Source of the DNA: Prevotella sp.
Lineage (GTDB): Bacteria; Bacteroidota; Bacteroidia; Bacteroidales; Bacteroidaceae
Assembly: GCA_021204905.1 (NCBI GenBank)
Contig: JAJPYN010000019.1
Location: 1-64,000 of the forward strand
Direction: 5' to 3'
Length of the DNA stretch: 64,000 bases
Part shown: piece by piece, positions 35,075 to 42,361 of the stretch
Layout: every line of letters starts with the position of its first letter
Numbering within the stretch: the stretch's first letter is position 1
Program-made: the position numbers and the translations under genes
The notes under the pieces: model-generated
What the model saw: the letters and a program-made list of their open reading frames with translations, nothing else
Told to the model about the DNA's origin: nothing
The model's database searches: none

Positions 35075-35605
35075 ATGAAAGCCTCCCGACTGATAATTTT
35101 AATTGTTGCCCTCGTGCTGTGCGGTGCGTGCCGCAAGCAGAAGGCTCCGCGCGCCATTGTTACGAAGATCGCAGTGCCGGCGGTGAGCGGCGGGGTAATG
35201 GCGATGGCGGACGAGACGACGGAGCGGCGCTTCGAGTGGGACGGCACGTATTATGAGGCGACCGTCGCGCGCACTGCCGACAAGGACCTGCCCGCGGTGA
35301 AAGATGCCGACGGCAACGAGTATTTCGACAATCAAATCACGCTGTCGATCAGTTCGCCGAGCGGCAACATATTTCACCGCACCTACCGCAAGGCCGACTT
35401 CGCGACGTACATCAATCCGCAATATGTCAAGCCGTCGCACAGCGCGCTGCTCAACATTGTCTTCCACGAGGTGCGCGGCGGCCGGGCTGTCTTCATCGCA
35501 ACCATCGGTTCGCCCGACGAGCGCGACGACATTTACATGCCTGTCGAACTGAGCATATCGAAGGGCGGCGCGGCGGCAATGGCGAGCGTGGACGATATTG
35601 AATGA
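35075..35605 (+). CDS. DUF4738-like lipoprotein
   Basis: A 176-residue lipoprotein: MKASRLIILIVALVLCGACR has a lipobox with the acylated Cys at residue 19. The mature part is beta-rich (TLSISSPSGNIFHRTYRKAD; LLNIVFHEVRGGRAVFIATI; MPVELSISKGG) and matches my memory of the Bacteroides DUF4738 family. No catalytic motif. A TACTTTTG box at 35047-35054 may be its promoter, so it appears separate from the copper genes upstream. Confidence 0.8.
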   Translation: MKASRLIILIVALVLCGACRKQKAPRAIVTKIAVPAVSGGVMAMADETTERRFEWDGTYYEATVARTADKDLPAVKDADGNEYFDNQITLSISSPSGNIFHRTYRKADFATYINPQYVKPSHSALLNIVFHEVRGGRAVFIATIGSPDERDDIYMPVELSISKGGAAAMASVDDIE

Positions 35606-35616
35606 AGAATGATTTT

Positions 35617-35714
35617 CCAAGAATCGGGCAATTTGCAGAATAAATCACCTAAGAAACAGGCAATTCGCAGAATAAACCACCTAAGAATCGGGCAATTTAA
35701 AGAACAAACAATCG
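35617..35714. repeat. 32-bp tandem repeat before the fused glycosyl transferase gene
   Basis: Three imperfect 32-bp units starting AAGAATCGGGCAATTTGCAG (35619), AAGAAACAGGCAATTCGCAG (35651) and AAGAATCGGGCAATTTAAAG (35683). It fills nearly the whole gap between the lipoprotein stop and the next start codon. Confidence 0.8.
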
Positions 35715-35740
35715 GCAACTAAGGCACAAACGGGACACTT

Positions 35741-37672
35741 ATGGTTGGCACCATCATACAGATTTTATCGGGCTTCGGCGGCACATCGCACGGCGCGCAG
35801 GGGTCGTTCCTTTCGCCCGAGCTGGCATTAAACCTGCCGCTGATTGCGCAGGCGATTGTTGTCGGTGCGGTCGCCGGCATAATTGTCATCCCGCGTCTGG
35901 TGTTCACCTCGGTGAAGGACAACTGGGGCAAGCTGCCCGCCGACATCGACAAGACGTTCCTGACGGTACTGAAAATGGCGGGACTGTCACTGTTTCCCGT
36001 GTGGCTGCTCGCCCTCGTCGTGTCGCTCATCCCCCTATTCACCGCCCGCGACATACGCCTGACAATCAATCTCTACGTCGCTCTGCCGGGCATATTGCTC
36101 GTCCTTGCCGGTGCCACAACGCTTTATATCGTCGGTTTGAAGCACGACCTGCACGGCACATCGTCGCTCATCCGTCTGCTCGTGATTATCGTCGCGTCCG
36201 CCGTGTTCCCTTATCTCGGCGTCTACCTCCACAACTTCTACGGCGTGTTCGGTATCGGCGAATTGCCCGCATGGGTAGCGTTCCTGCTGACGATGATGGT
36301 TGCGTCGTATATCATAGAAATGGTTAAACTGCTCGACGGTATGAACGGCTTGGCGAGCGGCACGCTGTCCGTAACGCTCTTGCTGCTGGTCTTGCTTAGC
36401 GCGCTTGGCGCCGACTCGCTCCCCGTCGTGGTGGCGGGCAGTGCGCTCGGCGTGGTTTTGCCGTTCTGGTTGATGAAAATGTTCAGCAAGAAGTGGCGCA
36501 AAGTGATAATGGGCAACTCCGGCTCGTACGTTATGGGCTTCGTTCTTGCCTACGCGTTCTTCGCCTCGTTTGCCGGCAAAAGCAACGCTCACGCCGCCGA
36601 CTCCTTTGTCATAGCTTGCTCAATTCTAATGCTGCCCGCCCTCGATGTGCTGCGTGTCATCGGCAGCCGTGCACGCGACAGCCGCAGCATCATCACGCCC
36701 GACCGCAACCAAATCAACTTCAAACTGCTGCGCACGGGGATGCCCAACGGCGCGATATTCCCCACATATATATTATTAATTGTGTTCTTCGCCGTCTCCG
36801 CCGCGTTGTTGCTTCGTGCGGGATTAGGGCGCGGAACGGTCATCCTGTTGGAAATCGTTTTGTGGATTGCGGCGGAACTCGTGATGAATCTTTTCATCCG
36901 AAGCCGGGAGAAGCGCACTCATCAGAAGGAATGGAACCGCGTGTACGGGCGCGACGCGTGGAACGCAAGTGTCCCCTACGAACAAATCGCAGCCAAGCAG
37001 TTGCAGTTCGGCACGATGGGACTGTCAGAGGAGGTCATCGCCGGCGACGAGCTGGACTTCATCCCGGACAGTATGAGCCGCGTGGAGAAGTTCGGCAAAC
37101 GCCTGTTCGACATAGTTGTGTCCCTCTTTTGCCTGATAATCTTCTCGCCGTTGTTCCTGCTCTGCTATATCCTCATCAAGCTCGACGACGGGCAAAACGT
37201 CATCTATAAGCAGGAGCGCATAGGGCGTTTCGGACGGCCGTTCAACATTTACAAGTTCCGCACGATGCGCACCGACGCCGAAGAGCTCGGACCCCAACTG
37301 AGCCATTCTTGCGGCGAGGACGACCCGCGACTGACCACGACGGGACGCTTCCTCCGCGCTCATCACCTCGACGAACTGCCGCAGCTGTGGAACGTACTCA
37401 CCGGCGATATGACCCTCATCGGTTACCGCCCCGAACGGAAGTTCTACATCGACCAGATAATGGAGCACGACCCGCGCTACGCCTTCCTCTATCAGATACG
37501 CCCCGGCGTTACATCCTACGCCACGCTCTACAACGGCTACACCGACACGATGGAGAAGATGCTGCGTCGATTGGAGCTCGATCTCTACTACCTCGCGCAC
37601 CGTTCGTGGTGGTTCGACTGCAAAATCCTTTTCCTCACCTTTGCCGCCATCGTCTTCGGAAAGAAATTCTGA
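35741..37672 (+). CDS. fusion of degenerate WecA/MraY-like domain with monotopic sugar-phosphate transferase
   Basis: A 643-residue membrane protein of two parts. Residues about 1-400 have some ten helices and align with the polytopic GT4 group (WecA/MraY): VKLLDGMNGLASG (Asp199), VIMGNSGSYVMGF, TPDRNQINFKLLRTGM. However, the DD pair is HD (His135-Asp136), MGD is MGN (Asn259) and the HxHH motif is QINF (324-327), so this half is probably inactive. Residues about 446-643 are a complete PF02397 monotopic transferase: KRLFDIVVSLFCLIIFSPLF, YKFRTMRTDAEE, and the catalytic Asp544-Glu545 in HHLDELPQLWNVLTGDM. It likely primes a polyprenyl-phosphate for surface polysaccharide. galE follows by 42 bp. 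Confidence 0.9.
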   Translation: MVGTIIQILSGFGGTSHGAQGSFLSPELALNLPLIAQAIVVGAVAGIIVIPRLVFTSVKDNWGKLPADIDKTFLTVLKMAGLSLFPVWLLALVVSLIPLFTARDIRLTINLYVALPGILLVLAGATTLYIVGLKHDLHGTSSLIRLLVIIVASAVFPYLGVYLHNFYGVFGIGELPAWVAFLLTMMVASYIIEMVKLLDGMNGLASGTLSVTLLLLVLLSALGADSLPVVVAGSALGVVLPFWLMKMFSKKWRKVIMGNSGSYVMGFVLAYAFFASFAGKSNAHAADSFVIACSILMLPALDVLRVIGSRARDSRSIITPDRNQINFKLLRTGMPNGAIFPTYILLIVFFAVSAALLLRAGLGRGTVILLEIVLWIAAELVMNLFIRSREKRTHQKEWNRVYGRDAWNASVPYEQIAAKQLQFGTMGLSEEVIAGDELDFIPDSMSRVEKFGKRLFDIVVSLFCLIIFSPLFLLCYILIKLDDGQNVIYKQERIGRFGRPFNIYKFRTMRTDAEELGPQLSHSCGEDDPRLTTTGRFLRAHHLDELPQLWNVLTGDMTLIGYRPERKFYIDQIMEHDPRYAFLYQIRPGVTSYATLYNGYTDTMEKMLRRLELDLYYLAHRSWWFDCKILFLTFAAIVFGKKF

Positions 37673-37714
37673 CATTATCCGCATAAACTAATAATAAACA
37701 AAAGCCATACAATT

Positions 37715-38737
37715 ATGAAAATCTTACTTACCGGCGGGGCGGGATACATCGCCAGCCACACACACATCGAACTGAAAAAAGCGGGGCACGACGTGGTTGT
37801 CGTCGACAATCTCTACAACTCGCAGATTGAGGCAGTACGCCGCGTGTCGGAACTGCTCGGCGACATCGACATCCCTTTCTACCAAGTCGACGTGCGCGAC
37901 AAAGAGGGTTTGGACCGCGTGTTCGCAGAGCATAAGATCGACGCGGTGATACATTTCGCGGGACTGAAAGCCGTGGGCGAGAGCGTCGCCAAACCGCTTG
38001 AATACTACGAAAACAACATGAACGGCTCGTTCGTCTTGCTCGACGTGATGCGCCGCCACGGTTGCAAGAACCTCATCTTCTCATCCTCAGCCACCGTCTA
38101 CGGCGACCCCGCCGTCATACCGATTACGGAGGAATGTCCCAAAGGCCGCTGCACCAACCCCTACGGCAAGACAAAATCGATGCTCGAAGACGTGTTCATC
38201 GACGTGCAGCACGCCGACCCCGAATGGAACGTGGTGCTCCTGCGCTACTTCAATCCCATCGGCGCGCACCCCTCCGGCCGCATCGGCGAGAACCCCAACG
38301 GCATACCTAACAACCTGATGCCCTACATCACGCAGACAGCCATAGGCATACGCAAAGAGCTCGGCGTCTTCGGCAACGATTACCCCACGCCCGACGGCAC
38401 AGGCGTGCGCGACTATATCCACGTGGTAGACCTCGCCGCAGGGCACGTCGCAGCACTCAAAGCAATAGAGCGCAAATGCGGCGTGGCAATATACAACCTC
38501 GGCACGGGACACGGCTATTCCGTCCTCGACGTCGTTCGAGCCTTCGAGAAAGCCAACAGCCTCAAAGTGCCCTACTCCATCAAACCGCGCCGACCGGGAG
38601 ACATCGCCACCTGCTATTGCGACCCGACAAAGGCGAAACAGGAGCTCGGATGGGAGGCTCGGTACGGCATAGAAGAGATGTGCCGCGACTCGTGGAACTT
38701 CCAGAAGAACAACCCCAACGGCTACGGCCAAGAGTAA
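37715..38737 (+). CDS. galE: UDP-glucose 4-epimerase
   Basis: Interconverts UDP-glucose and UDP-galactose (possibly the GlcNAc/GalNAc forms). The 340-residue short-chain dehydrogenase-like protein opens with MKILLTGGAGYIASHTHIEL (GxxGxxG NAD site), has FAGLKAVGESVAKPLEYYEN, a Ser-Ser-Ala segment FSSSATVYGD and the catalytic Tyr-x-x-x-Lys in NPYGKTKSMLEDV. Located directly after the sugar-phosphate transferase fusion, it may supply its donor sugar. Confidence 0.95.
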   Translation: MKILLTGGAGYIASHTHIELKKAGHDVVVVDNLYNSQIEAVRRVSELLGDIDIPFYQVDVRDKEGLDRVFAEHKIDAVIHFAGLKAVGESVAKPLEYYENNMNGSFVLLDVMRRHGCKNLIFSSSATVYGDPAVIPITEECPKGRCTNPYGKTKSMLEDVFIDVQHADPEWNVVLLRYFNPIGAHPSGRIGENPNGIPNNLMPYITQTAIGIRKELGVFGNDYPTPDGTGVRDYIHVVDLAAGHVAALKAIERKCGVAIYNLGTGHGYSVLDVVRAFEKANSLKVPYSIKPRRPGDIATCYCDPTKAKQELGWEARYGIEEMCRDSWNFQKNNPNGYGQE

Positions 38738-38824
38738 ACAGGCAGTATTAGCTGCTTAAATAGGCACTATTAACGCCCTGAACAGGCAGTATTAGCTGCT
38801 TAAATAGGCAGTCTTAACGCGCCA
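38737..38824. repeat. 44-bp tandem repeat downstream of galE
   Basis: Two units of 44 bp, starting AACAGGCAGTATTAGCTGCT at 38737 and 38781, with a few mismatches near their ends. They lie between galE and the truncated restriction-modification gene. Confidence 0.85.
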
Positions 38825-38847
38825 ACCTCTAAAACCCGAGAACCGCA

Positions 38848-39189
38848 ATGCCGATTAATGATAAGGAGCGAGAGGAACAGATAAAGAACGAAGTGGGAGC
38901 GGACTTGTTTGCCGAGTTCGACACCACCGAGATAATAGGCGATATTGACTTCTCCGTTGCAGAGAAAAGAGACAAGAACGACGAGTTGAAGCTGTTTGAC
39001 GACCGCAAGGAGTATTTCCTTTGGGCGGAGGCAAAGGCGGGAACAAAGTGCGACATCACCGAGTCTTTCGTGCAATTGATACTCACCATCGGCAAGCAGC
39101 GCGAATACGAACACCGGTTGCCGCCTATGCATTTCGAAGTGCGGTTTTCTTGCTTTATATCAACTCCTCACTTTGTTGACACAAATTAA
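38848..39189 (+). pseudogene. 5' remnant of a large restriction-modification / DNA methylase gene
   Basis: The 113-codon frame starts MPINDKEREEQIKNEVGADL and continues IIGDIDFSVAEKRDKNDELK, YFLWAEAKAGTKCDI and ESFVQLILTIGKQREYEHRL. This strongly resembles the N-terminal nuclease-like region of very large Bacteroidetes restriction-methylase proteins of about 1000 residues or more; W-A-E-A-K would be the nuclease core Glu-x-Lys. After about residue 94 the similarity seems to end and a stop follows 19 codons later. No methylase motif is found downstream. I read it as a truncated gene; expression of the fragment cannot be excluded. Confidence 0.6.
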
Positions 39190-39267
39190 CATTGCGTAAG
39201 TGGCTCATTTTCAGTGAGTTATGTGTTTATTGCGATTAAGTTGTGAAAAAAAGTTTGCGAAAGTTGA

Positions 39268-39296
39268 TTGCGGAATGAAATAAGGTATTACCTTTG
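39268..39296 (+). promoter_or_regulatory. Bacteroidetes-type promoter for the small lipoprotein
   Basis: TTG at 39268-39270, 18-nt spacer, TACCTTTG at 39289-39296, with a leader of about 46 nt. The stretch 39190-39267 ahead of it shows nothing recognisable. Confidence 0.65.
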
Positions 39297-39348
39297 TCGC
39301 GGTTTTAATAACAATTGATTGTTTTACTGATTTAAAAAACTTAGAAAG

Positions 39349-39519
39349 ATGAAAAAGTTAGTTCTCATGTTCGTTGCTATCGCAGCAATCTCGTTTGCAT
39401 CTTGCGGCAACAAGACTCAGGCCGTTGAGGAAGAGGTAGCAGTTGACACTGACACCGTTGCTGTTGACACTACTGCTGTTGACACCACCGCTGTTGACAC
39501 TACTGTTGTAGCTGAGTAA
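39349..39519 (+). CDS. 56-residue lipoprotein with VDTT repeats
   Basis: A very short gene: MKKLVLMFVAIAAISFASCG supplies a lipoprotein signal with the acylated Cys at residue 19. The mature peptide of only about 37 residues starts GNKTQAVEEEVAVD and contains four copies of a VDT(T/D)-type unit (VDTDTVAVDTTAVDTTAVDT), ending VVAE. It has its own promoter and a good terminator, which supports real and strong expression. Similar tiny Asp/Thr-repeat lipoproteins are seen in Bacteroidales; function unknown. Confidence 0.85.
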   Translation: MKKLVLMFVAIAAISFASCGNKTQAVEEEVAVDTDTVAVDTTAVDTTAVDTTVVAE

Positions 39520-39566
39520 TAAACAAAGGCGCTACACTAAGCGACGAGCTTAAAACAAGAGAAAAG

Positions 39567-39607
39567 TACCGTCGGGCTTTAATGTGCTCGGCGGTATATT
39601 TTTTTGT
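39567..39607 (+). terminator. terminator of the small lipoprotein gene
   Basis: TACCGTCGGGC (39567-39577) pairs with GCTCGGCGGTA (39585-39595), with G-U pairs, followed by a T-rich run 39597-39607 broken by one A early on. Confidence 0.75.
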
Positions 39608-39630
39608 TTGTACTAAACCAATTGTTTGCG

Positions 39631-39745
39631 TTGTCGCGTACCTGCCGGCACGCATTTATCTGCTATGCTTTCTTACCGAGGGTTAACCCCCCGGCTACTT
39701 TTGTTGGGTACCTCCGGCACGCTTTTTTCTTGTTGGCACGAACCT
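39631..39745 (+). repeat. REP-like intergenic repeat, copy A (right next to dedA 3' end)
   Basis: About 115 bp with paired GCGTACCTGCCGGCACGC / GGGTACCTCCGGCACGC blocks around a hairpin-forming CCGAGGGTTAACCCCCCGG. A direct copy lies at 40450-40567 on the other side of dedA. Conceptual translation gives a peptide like RVNPPATFVGYLRHAFF, a spurious ORF. Confidence 0.75.
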
Positions 39746-39768
39746 TTGTGCAACAATTCGGCGTTGCG

Positions 39769-40401
39769 TTAAAGGGAACCCTTCCTCTTTTTGGCGTAAT
39801 ATTTATAAAGGGCGACGAGGAGGATGATGAGGACTATCGCGACAAGGCCGAGCTTGATGTATTCGCCGTAAAGCTCGATGGTGGTTTTGAGTTGCTCTTC
39901 GGGGATGACGGCGTGGAGGTACCAGCCAAGAAGGGCGAGGATGGCGTGCCAGACGGTGGCGCCGACGGTGGTGTAAAGCAGGAACTTGGGGTAATTCATT
40001 TTCGCCAAGCCCGCCGGAAGCGAGATGAGATGCCTTATTCCGACGATTAATCTGCCCGTGATTGTGGCGACCATTCCGTGCCGATTGAAGTATTGCTCGG
40101 CACGAACGAGCTTGGCTTCGTTAAGCAGACAGAGTTTGCCGATACGGCTGTTGGCAAAGCGATAGATGATAGGGCGGCCGAGATAATACGCCACGAGATA
40201 GTTGATTGTCGCGCCGAGATCCGCGCCGATGGTGGAGACGAGGATTATCAACAGCACGTTCTGCTCGCCGTTAGCCGCGTGATAAGCTGCGGGCGCGACG
40301 ACCAGCTCCGACGGGATAGGTACAACGGTACTCTCCAACATCATCAAGAAACCGATGACGGGATAAGTAAGGTTGTCCAAAAGTGTTGAAATCCAGTCCA
40401 T
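39769..40401 (-). CDS. DedA family membrane protein
   Basis: A 210-residue inner-membrane protein of the DedA/SNARE-associated group, members of which move undecaprenyl-phosphate or other lipids and support proton-dependent envelope homeostasis. Signatures are FLMMLESTVVPIPSELVVAP (E ... P-x-P re-entrant helix) and GRLIVGIRHLISLPAGLAKM (the conserved Arg-rich motif with second re-entrant helix). Four to five hydrophobic helices; basic C-terminus YKYYAKKRKGSL. It stands alone and is bracketed by direct REP-like repeats. Confidence 0.92.
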   Translation of the reverse strand: MDWISTLLDNLTYPVIGFLMMLESTVVPIPSELVVAPAAYHAANGEQNVLLIILVSTIGADLGATINYLVAYYLGRPIIYRFANSRIGKLCLLNEAKLVRAEQYFNRHGMVATITGRLIVGIRHLISLPAGLAKMNYPKFLLYTTVGATVWHAILALLGWYLHAVIPEEQLKTTIELYGEYIKLGLVAIVLIILLVALYKYYAKKRKGSL

Positions 40402-40449
40402 TACGTCTACTCCTTTATTCTATTTACCTCCCATTTTTTTGCCCCTTGA

Positions 40450-40567
40450 TTGTCGCGTACCTGTCGGCACGCAAAAATGTGATGAGACATCATTCCCGAC
40501 GGTTGAAACCGCCGGTTACTATTGTTGCGTACCTTCGGCACTCTTTTCTCTCATTTGCACGAGCCTT
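40450..40567 (+). repeat. REP-like intergenic repeat, copy B (upstream side of dedA)
   Basis: About 118 bp with GCGTACCTGTCGGCACGC, the palindromic centre CCGACGGTTGAAACCGCCGG and GCGTACCTTCGGCAC. Aligns in direct orientation with 39631-39745. Confidence 0.75.
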
Positions 40568-40593
40568 AAATAAGGATAGTTTCACGCGGCGTA

Positions 40594-42339
40594 TTATTTC
40601 CCTTTACTATCTTTTAGTCCTACCGTGGAGTTAAAGACGGGATGTGCGGGACTCGTGTCGGGGTCGACGTTGAAGTAGCCTATGCGCTGGAACTGGAGGT
40701 AGGTCAGCGGCGGCAGTGTCGCGGCATATTCCTCGACGAGGGCGCGGGTGTTCACTTCGAGCGAGGCGGAATTGATGAACGGGCGCATCGCCTCTATGCC
40801 CCTCACGCCGTGCTCCTGCTCGTAGTCCTTGATGGCGTCGCGCGGGTTCTCCACAGTCCACAGGCACTGATAGTTGCGCACCTCGGCGGGGATGGCGTGT
40901 GCGGCGGACAACCAATGTATTGTGCCTTTCACCTTGCGGTTCGCGCCCTCAGTGCCGGCGAGCGAGTTCGGGTCGTAGGTGCAACGTATCTCCTCCACCT
41001 CGCCGGTTTCTTCGTTCGCCTTAAACCCTTTGCAATCAACAATGTATGCCCCTTTGAGCCGCGTCTCCTTGCCGGGATACATACGGAAGAAACCTTTTTC
41101 GGGAACTGCCTTAAAGTCGTCCCTTTCTATCCAAAGATTGCGCGAGAACTTTATGATGTGCGTGCCGTCGGCAGGGTTTTCGGGGTTGTTCTGCACCTCA
41201 ATCTCCTCTGTCTTGCCCTCGGGGTAATTCTCTATGACGACCTTGACGGGGTTGAGCACGGCGGAGACGCGTATTGCTCGCGTGTTCAGATCGGCACGTG
41301 CGGCGGCTTCGAGGAGCTTGATGTCGTTGAGCGCGTCGAAAGTGGTGTAGCCTATCGAATCGATGAAACGCAGTATTGACTCGGGCGAGTATCCCCGCCG
41401 GCGCATTCCGCAGATGGTGGGCATACGCGGGTCGTCCCAGCCGCTGACGATGCCCTCTTGCGTGAGTAGCAGCAGGTTGCGCTTCGACATCAGCGTATAG
41501 TTGAGGTTGAGCTTGTTGAACTCGAACTGTCGCGGGCGGAAGTCCTCGATGTTGTCTGTCTCGCCGCGCCATTCTTTCATCCACGTTACGAACAAGTCAT
41601 ACAACTCGTGGTGCGGTACGAACTCCAACGTACAAATAGAATGCGTTACGCCTTCGAGGTAATCGGACTGCCCGTGGGTGAAGTCGTACATCGGATAGGC
41701 GTTCCAGCGGTTGCCCGTGCGCCAGTGGGGAAGGTTCAAGACGCGGTAGATGATGGGGTCGCGGAAGTGCATATTGGGCGAGGTCATATCGATTTTTGCG
41801 CGAAGAATCATACTGCCGGGTTTGACATTGCCGCTGTTCATCTCCTCAAACAGACGCAGGCTCTCCTCTACGGGTCGGTCGCGGAACGGCGAGTTCGTAC
41901 CCGGTTGTGTCGGCGTACCTTTCTGAAGGGCTATCTGCTCCGATGTCTGCTCGTCGACGTATGCGCGTCCCTGCTTAATACACCACACGGCGAAGTTCCA
42001 TAGGTCCTCAAAATAATCGGAGGCATACACGAGTTTTGCCCATTTAAACCCGAGCCACTCGATGTCGCGGCAGATGGCTTCGACATATTCCGTGTCCTCT
42101 TTCTGCGGGTTCGTGTCGTCCATACGCAGGTAGCAGATGCCGCCGTGCCGCTCCGACACGCCGAAATCCATAGCTATTGCTTTAGCGTGCCCGATGTGCA
42201 GGTAGCCGTTGGGCTCGGGAGGAAAGCGCGTCTGCAACCGTCCGCCGTTCTTGCCTTCGGCGAGGTCGTTCACTACTTTCTGTTCAATAAAATTTAAGCT
42301 TTTCTTCTCCTCATTAACAGTATCTTCACGTATATCCAT
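40594..42339 (-). CDS. glnS: glutaminyl-tRNA synthetase
   Basis: Class I synthetase that charges tRNA-Gln directly. The 581-residue protein has the HIGH-type motif in TRFPPEPNGYLHIGHAKAIA, the tRNA acceptor-binding insert and the KMSKS counterpart in YTLMSKRNLL. The C-terminal two beta-barrels bind the anticodon (from about residue 350). The first about 25 residues (MDIREDTVNEEKKSLNFIEQ) are a short extension. Presence of GlnRS implies that tRNA-Gln need not be made by transamidation. mltG lies 22 bp upstream on the same strand. Confidence 0.96.
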   Translation of the reverse strand: MDIREDTVNEEKKSLNFIEQKVVNDLAEGKNGGRLQTRFPPEPNGYLHIGHAKAIAMDFGVSERHGGICYLRMDDTNPQKEDTEYVEAICRDIEWLGFKWAKLVYASDYFEDLWNFAVWCIKQGRAYVDEQTSEQIALQKGTPTQPGTNSPFRDRPVEESLRLFEEMNSGNVKPGSMILRAKIDMTSPNMHFRDPIIYRVLNLPHWRTGNRWNAYPMYDFTHGQSDYLEGVTHSICTLEFVPHHELYDLFVTWMKEWRGETDNIEDFRPRQFEFNKLNLNYTLMSKRNLLLLTQEGIVSGWDDPRMPTICGMRRRGYSPESILRFIDSIGYTTFDALNDIKLLEAAARADLNTRAIRVSAVLNPVKVVIENYPEGKTEEIEVQNNPENPADGTHIIKFSRNLWIERDDFKAVPEKGFFRMYPGKETRLKGAYIVDCKGFKANEETGEVEEIRCTYDPNSLAGTEGANRKVKGTIHWLSAAHAIPAEVRNYQCLWTVENPRDAIKDYEQEHGVRGIEAMRPFINSASLEVNTRALVEEYAATLPPLTYLQFQRIGYFNVDPDTSPAHPVFNSTVGLKDSKGK

Positions 42340-42361
42340 AATGCAAAAAGTGTATGTTTAT

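Noticed and set aside
39604..40050. 148-codon plus-strand frame with RVNPPATFVGYLRH-like sequence
   Set aside because: Translation of the REP-like repeat continuing antisense into dedA; the matching phrase in the copy at 40383-40634 shows it is a repeat artefact.
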